Assembly (NCBI GenBank): GCA_947371755.1
Contig: CANBQT010000018.1
Span: 1 to 49,873, forward strand
Length of the DNA stretch: 49,873 nucleotides
Direction: 5' to 3'
Source of the DNA: Chitinophagaceae bacterium
Lineage (GTDB): Bacteria > Bacteroidota > Bacteroidia > Chitinophagales > Chitinophagaceae
Under the pieces are notes generated by a model. That model did not search any database. It was not told where the DNA came from and was given only the letters and a program-made list of their open reading frames with translations. Shown here in pieces: positions 1 to 7,823 of the stretch; the first letter of the stretch is position 1; the number at the start of each line of letters is the position of its first letter. The position numbers were made by a program, and so were the translations under genes.

Positions 1-1
1 G

Positions 2-75
2 TCGGGAAGACAGGATTCGAACCTGCGACCCCCTGGTCCCAAACCAGGTGCGCTACCGGCCTGCGCTACTTCCCG
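2..75 (-). tRNA. tRNA-Pro (anticodon TGG)
   Basis: Read on the minus strand, a full cloverleaf can be drawn. The acceptor stem CGGGAAG (69-75) pairs with CTTCCCG (3-9), the T-arm has GGTTCGAATCC, and the anticodon loop TTTGGGA sits between CCTGG and CCAGG, giving TGG, which reads proline codons. The discriminator base is A at position 2. Position 1 is C on the minus strand, so whether a CCA tail is encoded cannot be decided at the window edge. Confidence 0.95.
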
Positions 76-118
76 ATTGAAGGGTTTAATGCCGATCTCC
101 TCTTGAAAAACAATTGAG

Positions 119-207
119 CGGTGAGGGCGGGATTCGAACCCGCGGTACAGAGTAACCCGTACGGCAGTTTAGCAAACTACTGATTTCAGCCGCTCATCCA
201 CCTCACC
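119..207 (-). tRNA. tRNA-Ser (anticodon GCT)
   Basis: This is a minus-strand class II tRNA of 89 nt. The acceptor stem GGTGAGG (201-207) pairs with CCTCACC (120-126). The anticodon loop TTGCTAA gives GCT, which reads AGC/AGU serine codons. A long variable arm, as expected for serine, and a canonical T-arm with GGTTCGAATCC follow. The discriminator is G. The next two bases on the strand are C and T, so CCA is not encoded and must be added after transcription. It lies 43 nt upstream of the proline tRNA and may be co-transcribed with it. Confidence 0.95.
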
Positions 208-282
208 GTCCTTGCTCTTTTCAGAGAGGGTTGCAAAAATAGGGAGCGGCGTTCTAATTGCCAAAAAAGGATGCATAAAATA

Positions 283-323
283 TAAAAATAAAAATCCCGA
301 ACCAGTCTTCACCAGTTCGGGAT
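283..323 (-). terminator. Rho-independent terminator of dnaA
   Basis: ATCCCGAAC (294-302) pairs with GTTCGGGAT (315-323). On the minus strand the hairpin is followed by a T-rich run (TTTTTATTTTTAT). It lies 25 nt downstream of the dnaA stop codon and separates dnaA from the tRNA genes. Confidence 0.8.
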
Positions 324-347
324 CAATCATGTATACTGCTAAAAGCT

Positions 348-1781
348 TTACATAGCCGCTAATTGCACTTTCTGCGTCAACTCCATCACGTTCTCACGGA
401 AGATACTGTCTGTATCCATCAGATCCTTCACCGTTTGACAAGAATGTATCACCGTAGTATGATCGCGACCACCAAAGTGCTCCCCAATCGTTTTAAGAGA
501 GTTTTTAGTGAATGCTTTCGCCAGATACATCGTAATCTGACGTGCCTGCACAATCTCACGCTTTCTTGTTTTGTGTAACAATCTATCATAAGGAACATCG
601 AAATACTCACATACCATTTTCTGAATGGCATCGATGGTGATTTCTTTGCTGCTGGTCTTCACAAAATTGCGCAATACTTTCTTCGCTAACTCCACATCAA
701 TATCTTTCTTATTCAAAGAAGATTGTGCCAATAAAGAAATCAAAGCTCCTTCTAACTCACGCACATTGGTATTGATATTGTATGCCACGTATTTTACTAC
801 TTCTTTCGGCATATCCAAACCATCGTTCTTCATCTTCTTCTCTAAAATCTCAATTCTGGTTTCGTAATCTGGAATTTGCAAATCGGCACTCAAGCCCCAA
901 CGGAACCTGCTCAATAAACGCTCCTGCATACCATCCAGATCTTTCGGTGGTTTATCAGAAGTTAATACCAATTGCTTTCCACTCTGATGTAAGTGATTGA
1001 AGATGGCAAAAAATGCATCCTGACTTTTTTCAGCCCTGCTAAAGAACTGCACATCATCAATGATCAAAACATCAATCAGTTGATAAAAATGTATAAAGTC
1101 GTTAATGGCATTATTGCGACTATGATCCTGAAATTGATTGATAAACTTTTCACTGCTCACATATAAAACCACTTTTCCAGGATGAATGCGTTTTACCTCA
1201 TTACCTATAGATTGTGCCAAATGCGTTTTTCCTAAACCAACACCACCATAAATCACCAATGGATTAAAAGAATTTCCTCCGGGCTTCTCTGCCACCGTCT
1301 TTCCTGCTCTGCGAGCTACCCTGTTACAATCGCCTTCAATGAAAGAGTCGAAAGTATACATATGATTCAACTGAGGATCGATCTGCATTTTCTTTAACCC
1401 TGGAATCACAAATGGATTCTTTACAGGATTATCAATAACCAATGGAAAATTCATCTCATTGTTATTGTACGTTTTCATGTTGCTGGCAGGAATATCCATG
1501 GATCCGTTACGACCATTTGTATTTCCACTATCCACCATGATGCGATATTCTAATCTTGCTTCTTTACCTAATTCGCGCTTTAATGTTTTGGCTAAAAGAT
1601 TAACGTAATGCTCTTCTAAGTATTCATAGAAAAATTGACTCGGAACTTGAATCAATAAAATGTTTGCTTTAAGTTCAATAGGTGTAATAGGCTCGAACCA
1701 TGTTTTGTAATGTTGCCATTCTACAATGTCTTTAATAATTTTTAAGCAGTTGCTCCAGATTAATTCAGCGTTCTTAGCCAT
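348..1781 (-). CDS. dnaA: Chromosomal replication initiator protein DnaA
   Basis: DnaA is the AAA+ ATPase that binds DnaA boxes at oriC, melts the origin and helps load the helicase. All expected parts are visible in 477 residues, a normal full length. An N-terminal domain I (about 1-85) contains a W-x-x-x-F-E-P-I stretch, followed by a short Asn-rich linker. The AAA+ core has Walker A GGVGLGKT near residue 180 and Walker B LIIDDVQFF near 240. The C-terminal domain IV ends with the DNA-binding signature GGRDHTTVIHS near 441. The ATG at 1781 is the natural start because domain I begins directly there. The gene is monocistronic: a terminator follows it, and the next gene upstream (1943-2878) is on the same strand but 161 nt away. 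That gap holds DnaA-box-like sites consistent with autoregulation. Confidence 0.98.
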   Translation of the reverse strand: MAKNAELIWSNCLKIIKDIVEWQHYKTWFEPITPIELKANILLIQVPSQFFYEYLEEHYVNLLAKTLKRELGKEARLEYRIMVDSGNTNGRNGSMDIPASNMKTYNNNEMNFPLVIDNPVKNPFVIPGLKKMQIDPQLNHMYTFDSFIEGDCNRVARRAGKTVAEKPGGNSFNPLVIYGGVGLGKTHLAQSIGNEVKRIHPGKVVLYVSSEKFINQFQDHSRNNAINDFIHFYQLIDVLIIDDVQFFSRAEKSQDAFFAIFNHLHQSGKQLVLTSDKPPKDLDGMQERLLSRFRWGLSADLQIPDYETRIEILEKKMKNDGLDMPKEVVKYVAYNINTNVRELEGALISLLAQSSLNKKDIDVELAKKVLRNFVKTSSKEITIDAIQKMVCEYFDVPYDRLLHKTRKREIVQARQITMYLAKAFTKNSLKTIGEHFGGRDHTTVIHSCQTVKDLMDTDSIFRENVMELTQKVQLAAM

Positions 1782-1942
1782 ACAAAAATCAACTTATTAT
1801 AATGAGTTATACTATTCTATTTTGTCCCTGCCCGCTCACATTTTCTTTTCAACAAGTTATCCATTTTATTTCAAATGTGGAAAACTTAAATAAATAATTA
1901 AGGGGCTGCAATATGTACACTTTATGTTGAAAAAAAAATTTT
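1782..1942. promoter_or_regulatory. dnaA upstream region with two DnaA-box-like sites
   Basis: This 161-nt gap upstream of dnaA is AT-rich. TTATCCATT (1857-1865, plus strand) is two mismatches from the consensus box TTATCCACA. TGTGGAAAA (1876-1884) is TTTTCCACA on the minus strand, matching the relaxed box TTWTNCACA. A poly-A/poly-T run lies at 1928-1945. This fits DnaA autoregulation. A full origin usually carries more boxes, so I do not call oriC. Confidence 0.4.
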
Positions 1943-2878
1943 TTATTTCGTTGTTTTATTCACTATGAAAATACTTTTCGAATTAGGTGTTTTTGTGGTA
2001 TTATATGACGATATTTTATAATCTAATTGACCTAGTTGAATTCCAGACCAACCAACCTGATTTACGAGCACTTCATTTTGTCTTTTATTCAGATATTTTC
2101 GTGGTGTTTCGAAGAAGCGATGCGTGTGTCCACCTATGATTAAATCAATATTGTAGCTCTCTTTTGCTAAAATTTCGTCACTAACTTTAGCTTCTTCGTA
2201 CTTGTCTCCCAAGTGAGACAAACAAATTATCATCTCGCATCCTTCTTTTTTTAAAATTTCTGCCGTTCTGTTTGCTGCAATAATGGGATCCTGATATACC
2301 GTTTTTCCGTACAAATTTTCAGGCACTAATCCCTGTAATTCGATGCCCACTCCCAGCACTCCAATTTTTGTTTTCCCTTTTTTGAAAATTTTATACGGAA
2401 TAGTTTTTTGTTCCAATGCTGTTCCTGTAAAATCATAATTACAAATGACGATTGGAAAACTGGCGTGTTGCAATTGATTCGCAAAATTTTCAATGCCCGC
2501 ATCAAAGTCGTGATTACCCATCGTTGCTGCATCATATCCCATCATCGACATGGCTTTGATTTCCGGCTCCCCTTTATACATATTAAAATAAGGTGTGCCT
2601 TGAAAAATATCGCCCGCATCTAATAATAACAAATGCTCCTTTTCTTTTCTTATTCCAGATATGATAGATGCTCTTGCAGCCACACCCCCCAATCCCTGAT
2701 TCCTGGATCCATCCATAGGAAAAGGCTCTAATCTGCTATGCACATCATTGGTGTGCAATATGGTAAATTCAGATGCTAGGGAAGCCGCATCAACTTCCTG
2801 TGGTATCAGGGAAGCCGTTAATAGTCCCGCTCCTGCTGCTGCTGTTTGTTGAATGAATTTTCTTCTATTAGTTTGCAT
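1943..2878 (-). CDS. Tat-exported metallophosphatase, 5'-nucleotidase catalytic half
   Basis: This 311-residue protein is the calcineurin-like dinuclear metallophosphatase domain of the UshA/5'-nucleotidase family, which hydrolyses nucleotides or other phosphoesters outside the cytoplasm. The N-terminus carries a twin-arginine signal (NRRKFIQQ followed by an Ala-rich hydrophobic stretch). Metal-site motifs occur in order: HTNDVHSR near 41, GDIFQGTPYFN near 90, GNHDFDAG near 121 and GGHTHRF near 250. The protein stops where UshA would continue into its substrate-specificity C-terminal domain. That domain is encoded by the preceding gene (2868-3611), whose stop overlaps this start by 11 nt, so the two are probably translationally coupled and act together. 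The actual substrate cannot be read from the sequence. No terminator is obvious after the stop, only an A/T run. Confidence 0.9.
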   Translation of the reverse strand: MQTNRRKFIQQTAAAGAGLLTASLIPQEVDAASLASEFTILHTNDVHSRLEPFPMDGSRNQGLGGVAARASIISGIRKEKEHLLLLDAGDIFQGTPYFNMYKGEPEIKAMSMMGYDAATMGNHDFDAGIENFANQLQHASFPIVICNYDFTGTALEQKTIPYKIFKKGKTKIGVLGVGIELQGLVPENLYGKTVYQDPIIAANRTAEILKKEGCEMIICLSHLGDKYEEAKVSDEILAKESYNIDLIIGGHTHRFFETPRKYLNKRQNEVLVNQVGWSGIQLGQLDYKISSYNTTKTPNSKSIFIVNKTTK

Positions 2879-3611
2879 TCACTACCCTATTTTCAATATT
2901 TGAATCAATTGATTTCCCTTTTGCTGAAGATTCCACAGTATAATCAATCAATGCATCTCTTAAAAGGTAACCCTTATTCTCCTGGTGTATTCCTTTTAAC
3001 ATACTGCAATTACTTCCTCCATTCGCTACATAGTCTGAATTGGCAATCCAATAACTTACATTCTTGTCGAATGCTTTTCCACCTATTATAATATGTATTG
3101 CCTTTTTATCCTTTATTTCCATCTTAACGCCACTCAATGGCCATCCTCCATCAGATGCAGTGGCATCTAAGAATTGTTGTAAAACAGTTCCCTTAATTTC
3201 TTGCAGCACCACCAAATTGTCGAAAGGCATTAACTCAAAGATCTGACCCACCGTTACATCCCCCTTTGCGATATAAGAGCGAACACCACCATAATTCACA
3301 AAAGAAGCATCTACTTTTATTCCGAATTTTTTTTCTGCCATTTCTTTCATAGCATCGGCCATATAGTTCCCGATTTCTGATTCGGGTTGCTTTTTACTCA
3401 TGCCATTTAAAGAATGACCAATCACCTTACCCATCGAAGATTTAAGTTGATTTCCGTAAGGTTCAATCAATCGAATAAGCGATGAATCAACAGGTGTTTG
3501 TTTATTGATTTGAAATCCCTGGTACTGCACAACCGATTGCTGTAGTGGTTGCTTACATGATATGATCAGACAGCATGCGAGAGCATATCCTATATATATT
3601 CTACATTTCAT
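2868..3611 (-). CDS. 5'-nucleotidase C-terminal domain lipoprotein
   Basis: A 247-residue lipoprotein: the N-terminus MKCRIYIGYALACCLIISC contains a lipobox-like LIISC, so it should be anchored to a membrane by its acylated Cys. The remainder matches the 5'-nucleotidase C-terminal (substrate-binding) domain: ESEIGNYMADAM near 83, FVNYGGVRSYIAKGDVT near 104, the FELMPFDNLVV segment near 125, and DYVANGGSNCSML near 193. It has no metallophosphatase domain, which is supplied by the overlapping downstream gene. It is the first gene of the two-gene operon and diverges from the DUF3127 gene. I infer that the two products assemble into one functional nucleotidase at the cell envelope. The alternative is that this half acts as a stand-alone ligand-binding lipoprotein. 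Confidence 0.85.
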   Translation of the reverse strand: MKCRIYIGYALACCLIISCKQPLQQSVVQYQGFQINKQTPVDSSLIRLIEPYGNQLKSSMGKVIGHSLNGMSKKQPESEIGNYMADAMKEMAEKKFGIKVDASFVNYGGVRSYIAKGDVTVGQIFELMPFDNLVVLQEIKGTVLQQFLDATASDGGWPLSGVKMEIKDKKAIHIIIGGKAFDKNVSYWIANSDYVANGGSNCSMLKGIHQENKGYLLRDALIDYTVESSAKGKSIDSNIENRVVNAN

Positions 3612-3683
3612 AGCAGTGAGTTACCTGAGGAAGGTACAAATTATCGGTGGATAGATTGGGCAAAATTTAGTTGATTTTAAGCT

Positions 3684-3691
3684 TAGTTTTG
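3684..3691 (+). promoter_or_regulatory. Promoter -7 box for the DUF3127 gene
   Basis: TAGTTTTG matches the Bacteroidota -7 consensus TAnnTTTG and lies 20 nt before the ATG at 3712, predicting a short leader. A -33 TTTG at the usual spacing is not evident, so this rests on the -7 box alone. Confidence 0.4.
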
Positions 3692-3711
3692 ACCGATCTA
3701 AAAAAAAGAAC

Positions 3712-4089
3712 ATGTCATACGAAATAACAGGAAAATTGGTAGCCCGATTCGATATCGTGCAGAGAACGGAAACATTTAAGACCAGGGAGTTCGTGATTGA
3801 AAAATCGGAAGATATCAACGGCAGAACCATTACCAACTATGTGAAGTTTCAATGCGTACAGGATAAAACTGCCATGGTTGACAGATTTAATATTGGTGAT
3901 GATGTGAAAGTGCAATTCAACATTAAGGGTACCAAATGGGTGAAAGAAGGCAAAGAGAACTATATCACCAACCTTGACGCATGGAGAATGGAAACTGTGA
4001 AAATTGGTCAGGATGCTACCCCATCAGACAATACTAATTATCATGATATGCCGCCAACCTTAGACGCGGTAGATGATCTTCCTTTTTAA
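3712..4089 (+). CDS. DUF3127 family protein
   Basis: This 125-residue cytoplasmic protein matches DUF3127, a family common in Bacteroidota with an OB-fold-like pattern. Beta-rich segments run MSYEITGKLVARFDIVQ, FKTREFVIEKSE, YVKFQCVQDK, VKVQFNIKGTKW and YITNLDAWRME, followed by an acidic, disordered tail ending DAVDDLPF. An acidic tip ending DDLPF also occurs in bacterial SSB proteins, where it docks repair and replication enzymes. The whole protein resembles a small single-strand-binding paralogue, but nucleic-acid binding is inference. It starts just after a TAnnTTTG box and lies 41 nt before the FAD dehydrogenase gene, probably in the same transcript. Confidence 0.8.
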   Translation: MSYEITGKLVARFDIVQRTETFKTREFVIEKSEDINGRTITNYVKFQCVQDKTAMVDRFNIGDDVKVQFNIKGTKWVKEGKENYITNLDAWRMETVKIGQDATPSDNTNYHDMPPTLDAVDDLPF

Positions 4090-4130
4090 GGAGCAGTACT
4101 TTTTTAGGATAAACACCTAACAGTAATACT

Positions 4131-5729
4131 ATGCAAAAAGATATTAGCCTCAAGCTTACCCCATCTGAAGCGGCCAATTCAGAATCGATCAAAACCTATA
4201 TCGCCCAAAGTCTAGGCGTTCCTGTTCATAGCATTACAGGATTTTATCGCAGCAAAGAATCTATAGATGCAAGAAGCAGCAAGCAGGTTTGGATTAATCT
4301 AAGTTTGAAAGCTTTTGTGGATGAACCTTATATTGACCGTCCGCTCCTCAACATTCATTTTCGTGATGTAACCAATGCTCCCAAAAATGTAATCATTGTT
4401 GGTGCAGGACCAGCTGGTCTTTTCGCAGCCCTTCAATTGATTGAACTGGGTATAAAACCCATCATCCTGGAAAGAGGAAAAGATGTTCGCGCAAGAAGAA
4501 GGGATCTGGCAGCACTTAACAGAGAGGGAATTGTAAATCCTGAAAGTAACTACTGTTTTGGCGAAGGTGGAGCAGGTACTTATAGTGATGGAAAATTATA
4601 TACACGTAGTTCTAAACGTGGAGATATCAATCGTATCTTATCTATCCTATATCAATTTGGTGCAGAAGAAAATGTTCTATATGAAGCGCACCCACATATC
4701 GGAACTAACAAACTTCCTCACATCATTACTGCCATTAGAAAGCAAATTTTAGATTGTGGTGGTGTATTTCTTTTTGAAAAAAAAGTCAGCGATTTTATCC
4801 TTGAGAATGACAAGATAAAATCTGTTGAAACAGCTGATGGGAATAAATTTGATGCGGATGCAGTAATACTTGCAACCGGACATTCTGCGCGCGATATTTT
4901 TGAATTATTGTATCAAAAAAACATTTTAATTGAAGCAAAACCTTTTGCAATAGGTGTTCGTATCGAACACCCTCAATCATTGATTGATAGTATTCAATAT
5001 CATTGCACCGTTCGGGACGAAAACCTCCCTCCTGCCAGTTATGGTTTAGTGGAACAGGTTAATGAAAGAGGTGTATTTAGTTTTTGCATGTGCCCTGGAG
5101 GAATTATTGCGCCAGCTGCAACCAGTCCCGGCGAATTGGTAGTTAACGGCTGGAGCCCGAGTAAAAGAAATAATCCTTTTGCAAACAGTGGCATGGTAGT
5201 GCAAGTTGCTTTGAAAGATGCTATTGATTATTTCAAGAAAAAAAATCCAGATGTTGCATCTTTTCAAGATGAAAAAAATCCCTTGCTTTTAATGCATTTT
5301 CAATCAGCCATTGAACAGGCTTGTTTTAGTGCTGGTGGCGGAAAATTAGTGGCACCCGCTCAACGTATGGTTGATTTTACGAACAATAAAACCTCCAGCA
5401 ATCTTCCTTCAAATAGTTATTTGCCCGGGATCCATTCAACAAATCTTTCAGAGATTTTGCCTGCATTTATACATAAAAGTTTGCAAGGCGGGTTTAAAGC
5501 ATTTGGCAAAAAAATGCATGGTTATCTTAGCAATGAAGCCGTAGCAGTAGCCACTGAAAGTAGAACATCCTCACCAGTTAGAATCCCCAGAAATGCTGAT
5601 ACTTTAGCTCATCCACAAATCAAGAACCTATTCCCTTGTGGGGAGGGGGCCGGTTATGCTGGTGGCATTGTGAGTGCTGCCATGGATGGTGAAAAATGTG
5701 CGCAATTTTGCGCCCATCAATTAAAATAA
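4131..5729 (+). CDS. FAD-dependent dehydrogenase (COG2509 type)
   Basis: A 532-residue cytosolic flavoprotein. The Rossmann FAD-binding motif GAGPAGLFAALQLIE lies at about 91-105, followed by the acidic ILERG ribose contact. A family-typical stretch CFGEGGAGTYSDGKLYTR lies near 142-159, ATGHSARD near 248, and the C-terminal FAD contact GEGAGYAGGIVSAAMDG near 507-523. The roughly 90-residue N-terminal extension before the Rossmann fold is characteristic of this family. Its substrate is not established, and I would not assign one. It follows the DUF3127 gene at 41 nt, and its stop abuts the stop of the convergent phospholipase-like gene with no spacer. Confidence 0.88.
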   Translation: MQKDISLKLTPSEAANSESIKTYIAQSLGVPVHSITGFYRSKESIDARSSKQVWINLSLKAFVDEPYIDRPLLNIHFRDVTNAPKNVIIVGAGPAGLFAALQLIELGIKPIILERGKDVRARRRDLAALNREGIVNPESNYCFGEGGAGTYSDGKLYTRSSKRGDINRILSILYQFGAEENVLYEAHPHIGTNKLPHIITAIRKQILDCGGVFLFEKKVSDFILENDKIKSVETADGNKFDADAVILATGHSARDIFELLYQKNILIEAKPFAIGVRIEHPQSLIDSIQYHCTVRDENLPPASYGLVEQVNERGVFSFCMCPGGIIAPAATSPGELVVNGWSPSKRNNPFANSGMVVQVALKDAIDYFKKKNPDVASFQDEKNPLLLMHFQSAIEQACFSAGGGKLVAPAQRMVDFTNNKTSSNLPSNSYLPGIHSTNLSEILPAFIHKSLQGGFKAFGKKMHGYLSNEAVAVATESRTSSPVRIPRNADTLAHPQIKNLFPCGEGAGYAGGIVSAAMDGEKCAQFCAHQLK

Positions 5730-6734
5730 TTAGAATTCTTCTTTGCTAGCTGCTTTTTTAGCAATCAATTTATCTGACGTTAATAAGGCATTGTTTTTAA
5801 ACTGATGTAGTTCTTTCTTCAACTCCTTATGATCTGAACTACTCAACTCTTTATGTAACCCATCCAAATTGGGTTTCCCGGCATCAACCCAGGCTGTATA
5901 ATAAAAGTCAGCAATCAAATTCGCAGACGATAGTAACTGATCATTAATGGAGCTTTTTAAAGAAACAGCATAAGCTTTTGCAAACTCACTAGTGTAGGAT
6001 TTATATTCCTTTCCCTTACGGATCTGTACACGATATTTTTGTGCATCGGTAAATGAAAGACTCAATTCTTTTTCCTTCTCTAACATATCGGGTACTAGTG
6101 CAGCTGCAATCCTTACAGCATTCCAAATAGACTGCTCCGGATGCTTCAAATAAGTTGCGTGATGATTCGAATACAAATTATAATTAGTAATCTCAATTTC
6201 GGGGATCATAGATTCCCATAAACTATGAATTCCTTTTTGGTTTGAAAGTTGACCATCGTAATTAATGGTTGTATGCAATGGGACGTGTGCGTCTGAAATA
6301 TAATGACCCAGATCGGATGCATAAAAGAGAATGCTATCTTTATTCTGAGCTTTAAAGGCTTCAGTTAATTTTCCTTTAATAAATATCACATGATAAGGAA
6401 CATAACCATATTTTACTAAACTATCCCTGGTATACTTTTTAACTGCCTCATTCCATTCGTAAGGCATTTCATTGGCCGCATTATTGCCAAACATTTCCAG
6501 GTCGATGAAATGCTTGGTTGCTTCAGTGCCATCCTGGTTTCGGCGCATATCAGGCCTTGGCGCATCGTACACCAATTTGTCTTTATACTGATAGAAAAAG
6601 GGACGAATGGTTTTTGGCAACTCATAAATGGCCAACTGTTGCACTGTTTTATGTACTAAAAATCCCCAGCTACTCATCAGGAACCAGCACAACAATATAC
6701 TAAGTGATATACATACTTTCTTTACCGAAATCAT
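5730..6734 (-). CDS. Secreted zinc-dependent phospholipase C / S1-P1 nuclease-like protein
   Basis: The protein belongs to the all-helical trinuclear-zinc superfamily of bacterial phospholipase C and S1/P1 nuclease. The ATG at 6734 (334 residues) is preferred to an in-frame TTG four codons upstream because the signal peptide MISVKKVCISLSILLCWFLM starts there. Cleavage just before SWGF or WGF would expose the Trp that serves as an N-terminal zinc ligand in this fold. Further ligand motifs are H in FLVHKTVQ, TKHFIDLE, DLGHYISDAHVPLH near 146-159 and HSLWE near 174. The C-terminal 120 residues are charged and helical. Whether it cleaves phospholipids or nucleic acid is not decidable from motifs. 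It is transcribed alone, divergent from the ABC genes and convergent with the FAD dehydrogenase. Confidence 0.82.
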   Translation of the reverse strand: MISVKKVCISLSILLCWFLMSSWGFLVHKTVQQLAIYELPKTIRPFFYQYKDKLVYDAPRPDMRRNQDGTEATKHFIDLEMFGNNAANEMPYEWNEAVKKYTRDSLVKYGYVPYHVIFIKGKLTEAFKAQNKDSILFYASDLGHYISDAHVPLHTTINYDGQLSNQKGIHSLWESMIPEIEITNYNLYSNHHATYLKHPEQSIWNAVRIAAALVPDMLEKEKELSLSFTDAQKYRVQIRKGKEYKSYTSEFAKAYAVSLKSSINDQLLSSANLIADFYYTAWVDAGKPNLDGLHKELSSSDHKELKKELHQFKNNALLTSDKLIAKKAASKEEF

Positions 6735-6854
6735 TGGGGGAATCAATTAATTGCCGCAAAACTACAGTTAATAAAATCCGAAACTGTAATATTTCTTTAA
6801 ATGGTGCTACTTACGTATTAGTTTTTCTTAATTTAACAACATATTCAACCATTC

Positions 6855-6862
6855 TACTTTTG
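6855..6862 (+). promoter_or_regulatory. Promoter -7 box for the ABC operon
   Basis: TACTTTTG fits TAnnTTTG and lies 13 nt before the ABC ATPase start at 6876. TTTA at 6832-6835, 19 nt upstream, is one mismatch from the -33 TTTG. The predicted leader is only a few nucleotides. Confidence 0.45.
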
Positions 6863-6875
6863 AAACTAACATACT

Positions 6876-7814
6876 ATGAGTAAAATACTGGAACTTAAAA
6901 ATTTGAAAAAATATTATGCTACCCAAAAAGCAGTAGATGATATCAGTTTTTCCATCGAAAAGGGAAGCATATTTGGTTTACTTGGTCCTAATGGAGCCGG
7001 CAAAACAACATTACTCAGGATGATTACTGGTATTTTTTATCCTGACCAGGGTGATATCATTTTAGATGGTAAAACTTTCGACCCTATCAACGACATCATC
7101 AAGATCGGCTACATGCCTGAAGAAAGGGGGCTTTACAAAAAAATGAAAATAGGTGATCAGGCCCTTTATCTGGCTCAATTAAAAGGATTGAGTAAATCTG
7201 AGGCTTTAGAAAAAATCAAATTCTGGTTTAAGCGTCTGGAGATGGAAAGCTGGTGGAATAAAAAAGTAGAAGACCTGAGTAAAGGAATGAGTCAGAAATT
7301 ACAATTTGTCATCACTGTTTTACACGAGCCAAAATTGATCATTCTAGACGAACCATTTAGTGGTCTGGATCCTGTAAATGCAAATTTGATCAAAGATGAA
7401 ATTTATGGCTTAGCACAAAGAGGGTGCACCGTTATATTTAGTACACATAGAATGGAACAGGTGGAAGAAATTTGCGACCATATTGTATTAGTGAATCTTG
7501 GAAAGAAAATATTAGATGGTACAGTGGCTGGCATCAAACAACAATTCAAAGAGAATATCTATAGCGTAAAAGTTCATGAAATGCCTGCAACTATCAGTAG
7601 TGAAGCATTTAATGTAGTGGATCAAACTGCGAATATGTTAACTGTAAAAATCAAAGAAGGAAACAATAGTAATGATGTATTGAAATATTTTATTCAACAG
7701 AACTTAACTATTGAGTCTTTCAACGAAGTTCTACCATCATTGAACGACATTTTCATTAACCTGGTAGAAGGTACTAAAGCCACTACCCGTGCATTTCAAC
7801 CAACTAACGACTAA
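6876..7814 (+). CDS. ABC transporter ATP-binding protein (NatA-like)
   Basis: This 312-residue ABC ATPase energises the integral membrane partner encoded immediately downstream. Walker A GPNGAGKT lies near 38. The signature reads LSKGMSQK near 137 in place of LSGGQ, a common variant in the NatA/DrrA exporter class. Walker B LIILDEPFSGLDP lies near 155, and the switch His is in FSTHRMEQVEEI near 189. A C-terminal extension of about 90 residues matches the DUF4162-type domain seen in such exporters. It is followed after 9 nt by the permease gene, so the pair is an operon. The cargo is unknown; sodium, drug or peptide export are all possible for this class. Confidence 0.9.
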   Translation: MSKILELKNLKKYYATQKAVDDISFSIEKGSIFGLLGPNGAGKTTLLRMITGIFYPDQGDIILDGKTFDPINDIIKIGYMPEERGLYKKMKIGDQALYLAQLKGLSKSEALEKIKFWFKRLEMESWWNKKVEDLSKGMSQKLQFVITVLHEPKLIILDEPFSGLDPVNANLIKDEIYGLAQRGCTVIFSTHRMEQVEEICDHIVLVNLGKKILDGTVAGIKQQFKENIYSVKVHEMPATISSEAFNVVDQTANMLTVKIKEGNNSNDVLKYFIQQNLTIESFNEVLPSLNDIFINLVEGTKATTRAFQPTND

Positions 7815-7823
7815 TTTAATTCT

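Noticed and set aside
1782..1942. Calling this a confirmed oriC
   Set aside because: Only two weak boxes and no DnaA-trio or clear unwinding element were found, so I list it as a regulatory region.
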